Shown: piece after piece, positions 1 through 6,084 of the stretch | Position numbering within the stretch: position 1 is the stretch's first letter | How the letters are laid out: each line of letters starts with the position of its first letter | Assembly (NCBI GenBank): GCA_016177265.1 | Contig: JACOVP010000045.1 | Location: 1-13,390 of the forward strand | Source of the DNA: Candidatus Woesearchaeota archaeon | Lineage (GTDB): Archaea > Nanobdellota > Nanobdellia > SCGC-AAA011-G17 > UBA489 | DNA length: 13,390 nt | Direction: 5' to 3' | Notes under the pieces: model-generated | Seen by the model: only the letters and a program-made list of their open reading frames with translations | Database searches by the model: none | What the model was told of the DNA's origin: nothing | Translations under genes and position numbers: made by a program

Positions 1-214
1 CTGCATGAGATATGGTCTCTCCGGATTTTTTAGTAGCTTCTGCTGTTATTTTTCTTACTTCTTCTAAAGAAACAGCTTCAATACCATATTTATAAGCCAA
101 TTGCCTTATAGCATCTCTAACTACCTCTGATTGAGATTTATAGATTCCCTTCTCTACTAATTGTGCTGCCATGTGCTTTATCTCCTTAGTTACATCTGAA
201 CTCATGATGACCAT
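1..214 (-). CDS. Ribbon-helix-helix regulator/antitoxin-like protein (partial, C-terminus off window)
   Basis: The reading frame is open to base 1, so the C-terminus lies outside the window; about 71 residues are visible. Residues 16-40 (LVEKGIYKSQSEVVRDAIRQ and onward) match the helix-turn-helix part of ribbon-helix-helix (CopG/ParD/VapB-like) DNA-binding proteins: a Gly before the turn, a Ser-x-Ser-Glu-Val N-cap and an Arg-Asp-Ala-Ile-Arg second helix. Such proteins dimerise through an N-terminal strand and bind operators, and in archaea they often act as antitoxins that repress their own operon. A toxin gene could follow just past the left edge, but that cannot be seen. I chose ATG 214 because a GAGG lies 4 nt upstream and a TATA box about 35 nt upstream; ATG 205 in the same frame is the alternative. 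Family membership is fairly sure; the antitoxin role is inference. Confidence 0.75.
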   Translation of the reverse strand, partial: MVIMSSDVTKEIKHMAAQLVEKGIYKSQSEVVRDAIRQLAYKYGIEAVSLEEVRKITAEATKKSGETISHA

Positions 215-243
215 TTTTCCTCATAGCCTGCTATTAGTCTGCT

Positions 244-254
244 AATATTTAAAG
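244..254 (-). promoter_or_regulatory. TATA box of the ribbon-helix-helix gene
   Basis: On the minus strand this reads CTTTAAATATT, preceded by an A/G-rich BRE-like stretch. It lies about 35 nt before ATG 214, which predicts a leader of roughly 10 nt carrying a GAGG Shine-Dalgarno-like sequence at 219-222. Confidence 0.5.
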
Positions 255-286
255 CTTTCTTTTTCCATCCAGAGTGAGAAATAGTC

Positions 287-1060
287 TTATGGGTGAAAAT
301 CAAGCTCCAGCAGCACAGGGCAATGGTCTGATCCCATCACGTCTTTCAAAATCTTCACGTGCTTGACATGCTTCACTAAATCAGGTGTAATACAGAAGTA
401 GTCCACCCGCCACCCGATATTCCGTTGTCGTGCTTGAAACCGATACGTCCACCACGTGTAATGCCCTTCTTCTCCAGGATGTTGCTTTCTGAAAATATCC
501 ACATAGCCATGCTGTAAAAACTTTGTCATCCAACTCCGTTCTTCTGGTAAAAATCCAGCAGTCTCTTGATTCTGTTTAGGGTTTTTTAAGTCAATCTCTT
601 CATGCGCAATGTTATAGTCACCGCAAATCACTACTTTTTTTCCTTCTTTCCGTAGTTTTTCACAGTAATGCAGCACCCTATCACAGAAGGCCAATTTATA
701 TTTCAACCGATCGTGCCCGCGTCCAGAATTGGGAAAATAGATATTCAATAACAGAAAGTGACCATGATTGGTAATCAACACTCTCCCCTCATCGTTAAAA
801 TCTTTGAGCTCTAATCCATACTGTACTTGTTTTGGTTCTTCTTTGCAAAATGTTGCTACACCAGCGTACCCTTTCTTCTTGCCAGAGTTAAAGTACAGAC
901 GATAGCCTTCAATATTGTCAAACTTATCATGAATCTCTGCCTTATCAATCTTCGTTTCCTGCAGGCACAAAATATCTGGCTTTTCCTTCTGCAACCAGTG
1001 AACAAATCCCTTTTTTAACACCGCTCTTATCCCATTCACGTTCCAAGAAATCAATTTCAT
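287..1060 (-). CDS. xth: Exodeoxyribonuclease III / AP endonuclease
   Basis: This is a 257-residue protein of the ExoIII/APE1 (endonuclease-exonuclease-phosphatase) family, the usual length. These metal-dependent enzymes cut DNA 5' of abasic sites in base excision repair and often have 3'-exonuclease or 3'-phosphatase activity. The catalytic motifs are present in order: SWNVNG (N7), LQETK (metal-binding E35), NIYFPN (Y108), GDYN (D148, N150), the WRVDY segment around 217-221 and GSDHCPV (D245, H246). A TATATAAA box centred 27 nt before the ATG predicts a leaderless mRNA and supports this start. The gene is a single transcription unit; 73 nt separate its stop from the ribbon-helix-helix gene. 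It could cooperate with the endonuclease III-like glycosylase encoded at 6077-6748. Family and role are sure; the preferred substrate is not. Confidence 0.97.
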   Translation of the reverse strand: MKLISWNVNGIRAVLKKGFVHWLQKEKPDILCLQETKIDKAEIHDKFDNIEGYRLYFNSGKKKGYAGVATFCKEEPKQVQYGLELKDFNDEGRVLITNHGHFLLLNIYFPNSGRGHDRLKYKLAFCDRVLHYCEKLRKEGKKVVICGDYNIAHEEIDLKNPKQNQETAGFLPEERSWMTKFLQHGYVDIFRKQHPGEEGHYTWWTYRFQARQRNIGWRVDYFCITPDLVKHVKHVKILKDVMGSDHCPVLLELDFHP

Positions 1061-1061
1061 A

Positions 1062-1078
1062 AAGAAAAGAAAAAAGCA
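1062..1078 (-). terminator. Oligo-T stretch before xth
   Basis: On the minus strand T6, T4 and T3 runs sit between the TATA box and the ATG of xth. Downstream of the microprotein stop at 1104 they could terminate that transcript, since archaeal RNA polymerase stops at U-rich tracts. They could equally be part of the xth promoter. Confidence 0.3.
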
Positions 1079-1082
1079 GTAG

Positions 1083-1090
1083 TTTATATA
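1083..1090 (-). promoter_or_regulatory. TATA box of xth
   Basis: The minus strand reads TATATAAA, centred about 27 nt before the xth start codon. This is the spacing expected for an archaeal leaderless transcript. Confidence 0.65.
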
Positions 1091-1103
1091 GGTTGTTGTG
1101 ATA

Positions 1104-1211
1104 CTAAGGAAGAATTCCTTTGTCCTTCAGCCAGAAGTAGGCATAAAAAATGAGGAGGATAATGAGAATTATCAAAAGAAAGTCGACGTTGCTTCTTCTT
1201 TGTTTTTTCAT
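1104..1211 (-). CDS. Single-pass membrane microprotein (35 aa)
   Basis: This short ORF encodes 35 residues with clear membrane-protein order: a basic N-terminus (MKKQRRSNVD), one very hydrophobic span of about 18 residues (11-28, rich in Leu and Ile, ending in Phe-Tyr-Ala-Tyr-Phe-Trp) and a short polar tail (LKDKGILP). The positive-inside rule places the N-terminus in the cytoplasm. The gene fills an otherwise empty 177-nt gap between the PIN gene stop and the xth promoter. A weak TATA-like GGTTAAAAC lies about 24 nt before the ATG. I do not recognise a family. Tiny one-helix proteins of this form often modulate a larger membrane complex, but no partner is evident here. The composition is hard to get by chance, yet the ORF is short, so confidence is moderate. 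Confidence 0.6.
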   Translation of the reverse strand: MKKQRRSNVDFLLIILIILLIFYAYFWLKDKGILP

Positions 1212-1267
1212 ATTATTTAGCTCGTGCATGTTTTAACCTCTCGAGTTCCACCCATATGTTTTGTAGC

Positions 1268-1783
1268 TCATTCCTCTCCTGTTATAACATCCCAAAAATT
1301 GATTATACACAATCCCTGGTTATCACACTTCCTTCTAAGATATTCTTCTTGCACCATAACAACACAATGTTCATAATTCTTTTCACCAGCAATTATTATT
1401 CCTGTGTCTGTAATGCCAAAGTGCTTGAATTCATCTCGTTTAATAATTTCATCTTTATCAATAAAGGTTTCGCCAAATTTTTTTAAGTCTTCCACGCATC
1501 TTTCAAGAAAGCTACTAAAAGTATTTTCCCCAAGAGATTTGGCAAGATTGGACATTTCAGCCAACACATGAGGCGTCACTACAATTTTTCTAAATTTACT
1601 TAAGAATGCTTGTAGCTTCATAAACTCCTGCTCCGTTCTTCCACTCAGGCGCTTGAAAGCAGGAAGTAAAGAACTATTGTATTTTCCAACAAGAAGCAAC
1701 AGCAATGGTCCAGTGTCGAGAAGAATATCTTTTCTCAAATGCTTTAGCAGAATATCTGGCTCATGCACTGGTATGCTTGTCAT
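1268..1783 (-). CDS. PIN-domain ribonuclease-like protein, possible toxin
   Basis: This 171-residue protein has the spacing of a PIN domain, a Mg-dependent RNase H-like fold found in VapC toxins and RNA-processing nucleases. D23 lies in LLDTGPLL, E76 in TPHVLAEM and D126 in GITDTG, with a final strand at GLCIINF (157-163). The last acidic motif, normally Thr-Asp-Asp before the final helix, reads Val-Gln-Glu-Glu (144-147), so the fourth metal ligand may be Glu or absent. It is longer than a typical VapC (about 130 residues), with extra helices between D23 and E76. I chose ATG 1783; an in-frame GTG at 1792 would add three residues. The gene overlaps the end of the 87-residue gene by 23 nt, which implies translational coupling. 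The toxin role is inference; an RNA-processing PIN nuclease is the alternative. Confidence 0.72.
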   Translation of the reverse strand: MTSIPVHEPDILLKHLRKDILLDTGPLLLLLVGKYNSSLLPAFKRLSGRTEQEFMKLQAFLSKFRKIVVTPHVLAEMSNLAKSLGENTFSSFLERCVEDLKKFGETFIDKDEIIKRDEFKHFGITDTGIIIAGEKNYEHCVVMVQEEYLRRKCDNQGLCIINFWDVITGEE

Positions 1784-2024
1784 GATCACCACTAGTTTTT
1801 GTTGGAAGTGGTTGTGCAGCGCTTACAATAAAACCATCCTTGTCACGTACTTTGACAGTATAAACTACTCGTTTTGGATCTAAGGGATTTCTATAAAAGC
1901 TGCATCGTATTTCCCAAATATCTTTATCCAAAGTGGCGCTCTCAATATCAAAAGAAAGAGGTTGCATTTCTTTTACTTCTTCAAAATATCTTCTTGCTTT
2001 TAAAGTTGCTTCTCTTGCATCCAT
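1761..2024 (-). CDS. Small alpha/beta protein coupled to the PIN gene (possible antitoxin or partner)
   Basis: This 87-residue soluble protein starts with an amphipathic helix (DAREATLKARRYFEEV), followed by what look like three strands: SFDIESATLD, IWEIRCSFYRN and VVYTVKVRDKDG. The helix plus antiparallel sheet resembles PepSY-like or cystatin-like small folds, but I cannot assign a family. The tail (about 72-87) is polar and probably disordered. It is the first gene of a two-gene unit and overlaps the PIN gene, the usual order for antitoxin before toxin, yet it has no recognisable ribbon-helix-helix, AbrB or HTH domain. Start choice is strong: AGGAGGGA at 2031-2038 sits 6 nt before the ATG, and a TATA box lies about 41 nt upstream. 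The gene is likely real; its function is unknown. Confidence 0.75.
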   Translation of the reverse strand: MDAREATLKARRYFEEVKEMQPLSFDIESATLDKDIWEIRCSFYRNPLDPKRVVYTVKVRDKDGFIVSAAQPLPTKTSGDHDKHTSA

Positions 2025-2030
2025 CAGTAT

Positions 2031-2038
2031 TCCCTCCT
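2031..2038 (-). promoter_or_regulatory. Strong Shine-Dalgarno of the 87-aa gene
   Basis: The minus strand reads AGGAGGGA, 6 nt before ATG 2024. It is the best ribosome binding site in the window, whereas most first genes here appear leaderless. Confidence 0.7.
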
Positions 2039-2060
2039 GCAGGTATTAAGCACGTAATAA

Positions 2061-2069
2061 ATATATAAA
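2061..2069 (-). promoter_or_regulatory. TATA box of the 87-aa/PIN unit
   Basis: The minus strand reads TTTATATAT about 41 nt before ATG 2024. It predicts transcription from near 2040 and a leader of about 15 nt that contains the Shine-Dalgarno sequence. Confidence 0.55.
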
Positions 2070-2138
2070 TGCTTCTTATTAGTTTACTATGGAATAGGAA
2101 CAAATGTCTTTCAGAGGCTGTCTGTGTCATAGTTTTAT

Positions 2139-2900
2139 TTATCCTCGCAACAATTCTATCTTCCGACCATTGCCCTGCAAGAGAGGCACCCGGTGCTGCT
2201 GAATCATACCAAGCACTTGCGCATAGCCCTGATTCACCGTTCTATACATGGTGTTGCTGGTTTCTCGAACATCCAGCATTGCTTTCCCAACAACCTTGCT
2301 GGTTTCTGCTAATTCAATCAGGCTGACATGCGCAGGTCCTGTTGCTTGCAGATGTTCATGCTCATAGCGTAATGCTTCAGCGACAGCCACGAATGTTGTA
2401 TGTGCTGCCTGGCATTGTTCAATCAAACGCACAGCTTCGTCTGCATACTGCTTCGTATTTCGTTCTGTTACTGCTAAGCGACGTTTAACTGCTTCATGGA
2501 ACTGGTGATCCATCCGCGCGCGCATTGATCGTAAGAGAGACAAAGCGTCTTTCGGCTGTTCCAAAGGAGCAAGATCAGCAGGTTGATATGCTTGAATTTT
2601 TTCTAGTCGGGTTGCCAGGGTATCAAAATAGTGCAGTAATTGTTCCCGTTCTCCGCCATATTGGTTTGCCATTTCATCCATGGATTCGCTAATATCCCCC
2701 AGGAGAGCTATTTCTGCATCAACTAACTCCCGTAGCGACGTCTTCTCTTTCCCGAACAACCCCCACAATGAAGACCAAGAACCAGTCACCCGATCAATCT
2801 CTATTTTCACCGTATCAAGTTTTTTCTTCTTCTCACGGAGCTGGGCAAGGTAATGGCCATAAGGTTTTCTCTCCGTAGTGAGACAAGTAAGATCTATCAT
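2139..2900 (-). CDS. Helical coiled-coil protein of unknown function, third gene of operon
   Basis: This 253-residue protein is predicted to be almost entirely helical, with charged heptad-like stretches at about 15-40, 55-100, 120-170 and 185-235. There is no membrane span or signal peptide, so it should be cytoplasmic. I recognise no family; long helical bundles of this sort (such as TelA-like or BAR-like proteins) are possible analogies only. Its ATG overlaps the stop of the 93-residue gene in an ATGA, so the two are translationally coupled, and both follow the 140-residue gene with only 1 nt between. The two upstream products are membrane-anchored, so this protein may be the cytoplasmic partner of a membrane complex. 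After the stop no clear oligo-T terminator is seen before the next promoter at 2061-2069. Confidence 0.8.
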   Translation of the reverse strand: MIDLTCLTTERKPYGHYLAQLREKKKKLDTVKIEIDRVTGSWSSLWGLFGKEKTSLRELVDAEIALLGDISESMDEMANQYGGEREQLLHYFDTLATRLEKIQAYQPADLAPLEQPKDALSLLRSMRARMDHQFHEAVKRRLAVTERNTKQYADEAVRLIEQCQAAHTTFVAVAEALRYEHEHLQATGPAHVSLIELAETSKVVGKAMLDVRETSNTMYRTVNQGYAQVLGMIQQHRVPLLQGNGRKIELLRG

Positions 2901-3178
2901 TTCTTCACCCCCCGTTCATGTTGCGCTTGTTCAACGATCTGCTGCAAGTCTGGTTCTTCCAATAAACCGCGTAAGCGATACTCTGGAGAACCAACTTGGA
3001 ACGTTTCTTGGTTTATTTCCAATCCTTTATTGTTATAGGTATCGACGAGGTACTTTTTTCCAGCAGATCGTTTGATTCTGTACCTGAGATCATTGCTCAC
3101 ACAACCATGAAATAAATAGCCAGCTCCAAAAGCCAAAACATAGAGCTTCAATTTGAATAGTTTATACAACAAGCCCAT
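2897..3178 (-). CDS. Small membrane-anchored protein of unknown function, second gene of operon
   Basis: This 93-residue protein has a basic N-terminus (MGLLYKLFKLK), a hydrophobic span at about 12-24 ending in GYLFHGC (C26), then a hydrophilic domain with probable strands (around YLVDTYNN and QETFQVG) and a C-terminal helix (LLEEPDLQQIVEQAQ and onward). The Cys at the end of the hydrophobic stretch is vaguely lipobox-like, but Phe and His at the -3 and -2 positions do not fit the consensus. I chose ATG 3178 over an upstream in-frame start at 3211 because it lies just after the stop of the preceding gene and has a GGGGGGAAG purine-rich Shine-Dalgarno before it. The gene overlaps the next one by ATGA. 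Unknown function; a real gene by its operon context. Confidence 0.72.
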   Translation of the reverse strand: MGLLYKLFKLKLYVLAFGAGYLFHGCVSNDLRYRIKRSAGKKYLVDTYNNKGLEINQETFQVGSPEYRLRGLLEEPDLQQIVEQAQHERGVKK

Positions 3179-3179
3179 C

Positions 3180-3602
3180 TTACTTCCCCCCGTCTCGAAG
3201 ATAGTCGCCAACTTCTTCTAGACTATACTTTGCTTCACGTTTGATTTTCTTATAGCAGTCACGGATAAACGAGTCTGTTGTTCGTAACAGCTTATGAACA
3301 TCGTGGGAGAACGTAGTTGTTGCTGGTTCAGCAGAGAAGGAAGTGTGTTCTCGTGGTCGGGAGGGATGGTGATAGTACGATAAGACCTCCAAGAGCTGTT
3401 GCTGTGGTGTTTTTGGTGATACAGATGGTTGGGGTGGCGTCTGCTGTGGTACCACAACTGGAGCTACTCTGTTCTCTAGAGATGAAGAAGCTATGGCAGC
3501 TGAAGAGTTTATAACAGATGACGATCGTCCGCAACGACCAGCACAGTACCCAAAGGCCACTAAACTGAGACTACCAACCACCAACCATCGTCGTTTGAGC
3601 AT
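3180..3602 (-). CDS. Membrane-anchored or secreted protein with Pro-rich linker, first gene of operon
   Basis: This 140-residue protein begins with a signal-anchor: MLKRRW followed by a hydrophobic stretch (7-18), then Cys20 and Cys24. A Ser-rich section (27-41) leads to a Pro/Gln-rich linker (47-70), which is typical of an extended region outside the membrane. The C-terminal part (about 95-140) is helical and charged, with Asp-Cys-Tyr near 114-116 and a Lys/Glu-rich helix. No known domain is recognised. The signal part resembles that of the next protein (both carry an AFG-GY-C pattern), suggesting related anchoring. The stop codon is separated by one base from the ATG of the 93-residue gene. 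A TATA-like CCTTTATTGC lies about 27 nt upstream, supporting this start and a leaderless mRNA. Confidence 0.72.
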   Translation of the reverse strand: MLKRRWLVVGSLSLVAFGYCAGRCGRSSSVINSSAAIASSSLENRVAPVVVPQQTPPQPSVSPKTPQQQLLEVLSYYHHPSRPREHTSFSAEPATTTFSHDVHKLLRTTDSFIRDCYKKIKREAKYSLEEVGDYLRDGGK

Positions 3603-3623
3603 ACCAGGAGAAAGATGAACAAA

Positions 3624-3633
3624 GCAATAAAGG
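3624..3633 (-). promoter_or_regulatory. TATA-like box of the three-gene unknown operon
   Basis: The minus strand reads CCTTTATTGC, centred about 27 nt before ATG 3602. The spacing fits; the sequence is a weaker TATA match than others here. Confidence 0.4.
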
Positions 3634-3671
3634 TTGCGGAGAAAAATCCGGAAAAATGGAGTTGACTAACG

Positions 3672-3750
3672 GAAGATCTTCCAATCCTGGCGGAAAAGAA
3701 ACGAAAAAACGCAACAAAAGCGAAAAACTTACGGAAAAAGAAAAATTATT
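3672..3750 (-). terminator. Multi-tract oligo-T terminator of the 348-aa gene
   Basis: On the minus strand at least six T runs of 4-6 bases follow the 348-residue gene's stop within about 75 nt (two T5 runs, then T5, T4, T6 and T4), with no hairpin needed. Repeated U-rich tracts are the known intrinsic termination signal of archaeal RNA polymerase. This also explains why the opposite strand is so A-rich. The 143-nt gap from 3603 to 3745 holds this terminator and the promoter of the downstream operon. Confidence 0.65.
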
Positions 3751-4792
3751 TTTTCAATCGAGCAAGCTCTTCTTCCAACCAAGACTTATTTTTTTTGAGA
3801 GCTATTAAAACATATTTATTCTTTGCAATGATATCACGCGCCTTGTCAACAATGACTGGAGGAATATTGAGAGAGCTATAATTAGCTAATCTCTCTGAAT
3901 GTCGTTTAATTCTGCATTGAGCAAAGGAGATCGCATTTTGAATCCGTTCAGAGGGATCAAAATCTTCATCAAGTCGTAAGAGTTCATAGAGAGCAATCTT
4001 TTGTTCCACCTCTAATCTGCGCAATGTTCTATCTCTTACTGCCCGCTCATAGAGGCTATTATCCACATTAACACCATACAAAAATTTTCGTTCTTCAAAA
4101 GTTACCTGTTGCGGATTAAAGGTTGATAAGTAATAGCTGGTACTTCCATAACGTACCCATGCCCAAAAATCCTGAATATTCTGCTGTCTTGCATGCTTTA
4201 TCACTGCGAGATCATCTTCTAGACCCTCCTCTATGCCATCTTTATCAAACAACAATGAATCATTATGCTTGAAAGCAGAAAAGCTCATTCTTCTTCTTTG
4301 TTCATCTGCTAAGTAAGGATACTCACTCTCCAGAACCCCTAAAAATGCCTGTCGAAAGGCTTCTTGGTGATGGTGAAGGTCTAAAAACTGCCTGCCATAT
4401 TCCACAAGGAAATGTTTATAGTCAAAGCGCCAGAGAGTACCAAACAGAGCAGGAGTAGAAGTGGTAACCTCAATATCCAAAGGTGAACTGTATGCATGAA
4501 CAGTATGATCTCTTGGGTAATTACCCTCCCCAAGAGCAAAAGCACGTTCTTCTGCAACCACACATAAAGCATCAGTAACAACGAATTCTACCTGTTTGCT
4601 AAGATTAGAAATCTCTCGTAGTTTAGGATCATAGACAATCCCTTCAAGAGCAAGGGTGCTACAAACACTGTCTTTAAGGCGCAGGTAGTCTTCCTGGGTC
4701 TTCATATAGTTCCAGGCCTGCTGTGAAGTAGTACTATAAGTTGCTTTTAATCTTTTTAATTCTTCTAGCTTAGCTTCAAGTGTATTTACCAT
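3746..4792 (-). CDS. Conserved-looking protein of unknown function (348 aa)
   Basis: This 348-residue protein has no signal peptide or membrane span, so it should be cytoplasmic. An N-terminal coiled coil (1-35, LEAKLEELKRLKATY) is followed by a mixed domain (about 50-160) with a conserved-looking Trp-Arg-Phe-Asp segment and a His run (LHHHQEAF). A Glu/Asp-rich helical region comes next, and the C-terminus is largely helical with a Lys-rich end (WLEEELARLKK). I recognise no family and no catalytic motif. It is a single-gene unit with its own TATA box 29 nt before the ATG (leaderless) and a strong terminator. A 14-bp perfect palindrome lies between TATA and the start codon, so it may be regulated. 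It is divergent from cca, with 86 nt between start codons. Confidence 0.82.
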   Translation of the reverse strand: MVNTLEAKLEELKRLKATYSTTSQQAWNYMKTQEDYLRLKDSVCSTLALEGIVYDPKLREISNLSKQVEFVVTDALCVVAEERAFALGEGNYPRDHTVHAYSSPLDIEVTTSTPALFGTLWRFDYKHFLVEYGRQFLDLHHHQEAFRQAFLGVLESEYPYLADEQRRRMSFSAFKHNDSLLFDKDGIEEGLEDDLAVIKHARQQNIQDFWAWVRYGSTSYYLSTFNPQQVTFEERKFLYGVNVDNSLYERAVRDRTLRRLEVEQKIALYELLRLDEDFDPSERIQNAISFAQCRIKRHSERLANYSSLNIPPVIVDKARDIIAKNKYVLIALKKNKSWLEEELARLKK

Positions 4793-4805
4793 AATATACT
4801 ACTTT

Positions 4806-4819
4806 ATAGTTATAACTAT
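4806..4819. promoter_or_regulatory. 14-bp perfect palindrome, candidate operator
   Basis: ATAGTTATAACTAT is its own reverse complement. It abuts the TATA box of the 348-residue gene and covers the region between TATA and the predicted transcription start, where a bound dimer would block polymerase. A/T-rich sequence can give palindromes by chance. Confidence 0.35.
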
Positions 4820-4824
4820 TTAAA
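4818..4824 (-). promoter_or_regulatory. TATA box of the 348-aa gene
   Basis: The minus strand reads GGTTTAAATA (with BRE-side G residues), centred 29 nt before ATG 4792. This fits a leaderless mRNA. Confidence 0.6.
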
Positions 4825-4847
4825 CCTTTTGGTGAGAGGAACATAAT

Positions 4848-4857
4848 GTTTATATGA
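4848..4857 (+). promoter_or_regulatory. TATA box of cca
   Basis: GTTTATATGA is centred about 26 nt before ATG 4879. The spacing makes the mRNA leaderless and excludes ATG 4854, which lies inside the box and opens a different frame. Confidence 0.6.
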
Positions 4858-4878
4858 AGCAGGAAGTGACAGTTTGCT

Positions 4879-6084
4879 ATGGATTTCAAAAAAATTCTTG
4901 CAACCATCAAGCCAACGAAAGCAGAAGAACAGCACCTGCATCACGCAGTACAACAGATAATCAACAAAATCAAGATGCCAGGAGCAACAGCCATCTTAGG
5001 TGGTTCAGGAGCAAAAAACACATGGCTGAAGGGGACGCATGATATCGACATCTATGTCAAATTTAAGGTAAAGCAGTATGCAAACAAATCAGATCAGTTA
5101 GCAGACATCTTAGGAAAGCATCTGAAAAAACACTTCAAGATAGAGCGTTTGCACGGTTCCAGGGACTATTTTCAGATCAATCTTCCTCCGTACACCGTAG
5201 AGGTTGTTCCTATTTTAGACATCAAAAAAGCAGCAGAAGCGCAAAATATTACTGATTTTTCCCATCTCCATGTCCAATATATCCAAAAACACAAGAAGCT
5301 GGCAGATGACATACGATTAGCTAAGCAATTTGCCAAAGCACAAGGAGTCTATGGTGCAGAGAGTTATATCCAGGGGTTTTCAGGGTATGTGATGGAATTA
5401 TTAGTCATTCACTATGGTTCCTTTATGAAGCTCATCAAAGCAGCAGCGAAGTGGAAAAATGTTACCATTATTGGCAGTAAACAAGCAGCATCATCTTTAA
5501 ATCCAGCAAAAAAAGTTTCACCCTTAATTCTTATTGATCCAGTCCAGCCAGACCGTAACGCAGCAGCAGCATTATCCCAAGAAAAATATCAACAGGTTAT
5601 CAGAGCCTCTAAGCAATTTTTGAAACATCCATCAGAAAAGTTTTTCGAAGAACAAGAAATCAACTGGGACTCACTGAAGAAAAAAGGCAAGGTCCTCTAC
5701 TGTGCTGTCAAACCATTGCAAGGAAAGAAAGATGTTGCAGGTGCCAAGATGCTGAAGGCATTTGAATACCTTCGTGATGGATTGCAACGTGCAGGCTTCA
5801 AAGTAGTGAAAGCAGGATGGCAGTATGATGCTCCTTCTTTCTGCTATTTCGTTCTGGACAAAAAACCGCTTGCTCCAGTGATGCTAAGAGTTGGTCCACC
5901 ATTGAAACACAAGGAAGGCGTCAAGCATTTTAAAGCACAGCACAAAAAAATTATCATCAAAAACAACAGGCTTTATGCAGAAATCCCTCGAGAATTTTTG
6001 CATGCAGAAGACTGTCTGCAATCATTATTTCAATCACAAAATGTTCAAGAGCGTGTTGCTGCAATCCATCTGAATATTATTTAG
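4879..6084 (+). CDS. cca: CCA-adding tRNA nucleotidyltransferase, archaeal class I
   Basis: This 401-residue enzyme adds or repairs the CCA end of tRNAs using CTP and ATP without a nucleic acid template. It shows the class I (archaeal) signature rather than the bacterial/eukaryotic one: GGS at 41-43, then D55 and D57 in THDIDIY, and a third carboxylate at E108 in VEVVP; together these bind the two metal ions. The GVYGAE and GFSGYVMELLVIHYGSF blocks (156-182) match the central domain of archaeal CCA enzymes. At 401 residues it is somewhat shorter than the usual 430-450, mainly in the C-terminal tail region. The start is supported by a TATA box 26 nt upstream. The last 8 bp overlap the end of the convergent endonuclease III-like gene. 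Identification is secure. Confidence 0.96.
   Translation: MDFKKILATIKPTKAEEQHLHHAVQQIINKIKMPGATAILGGSGAKNTWLKGTHDIDIYVKFKVKQYANKSDQLADILGKHLKKHFKIERLHGSRDYFQINLPPYTVEVVPILDIKKAAEAQNITDFSHLHVQYIQKHKKLADDIRLAKQFAKAQGVYGAESYIQGFSGYVMELLVIHYGSFMKLIKAAAKWKNVTIIGSKQAASSLNPAKKVSPLILIDPVQPDRNAAAALSQEKYQQVIRASKQFLKHPSEKFFEEQEINWDSLKKKGKVLYCAVKPLQGKKDVAGAKMLKAFEYLRDGLQRAGFKVVKAGWQYDAPSFCYFVLDKKPLAPVMLRVGPPLKHKEGVKHFKAQHKKIIIKNNRLYAEIPREFLHAEDCLQSLFQSQNVQERVAAIHLNII

Noticed and set aside
203..260. ATGATGA on the plus strand resembling a C box of a C/D guide RNA
   Set aside because: No CTGA D box or internal D'/C' boxes at suitable spacing; the sequence is the start region of the ribbon-helix-helix gene.
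1212..1267. Short minus-strand ORFs of about 12 codons between the PIN gene and the microprotein, one preceded by an AGGAG
   Set aside because: They are too short to support, and the apparent Shine-Dalgarno is the end of the PIN coding sequence.
2069..2326. Plus-strand 85-codon ORF
   Set aside because: It lies mostly antisense to the coiled-coil gene, which has operon context; its composition (many Cys, Trp, His) looks like a frame shadow.
3656..3808. Plus-strand 50-codon ORF rich in Lys and Glu, with a TATA-like box 27 nt upstream
   Set aside because: Its Lys/Glu composition is explained by the oligo-T terminator on the other strand, and its last third is antisense to the 348-residue gene. 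The TATA-like sequence serves the minus-strand operon equally well.
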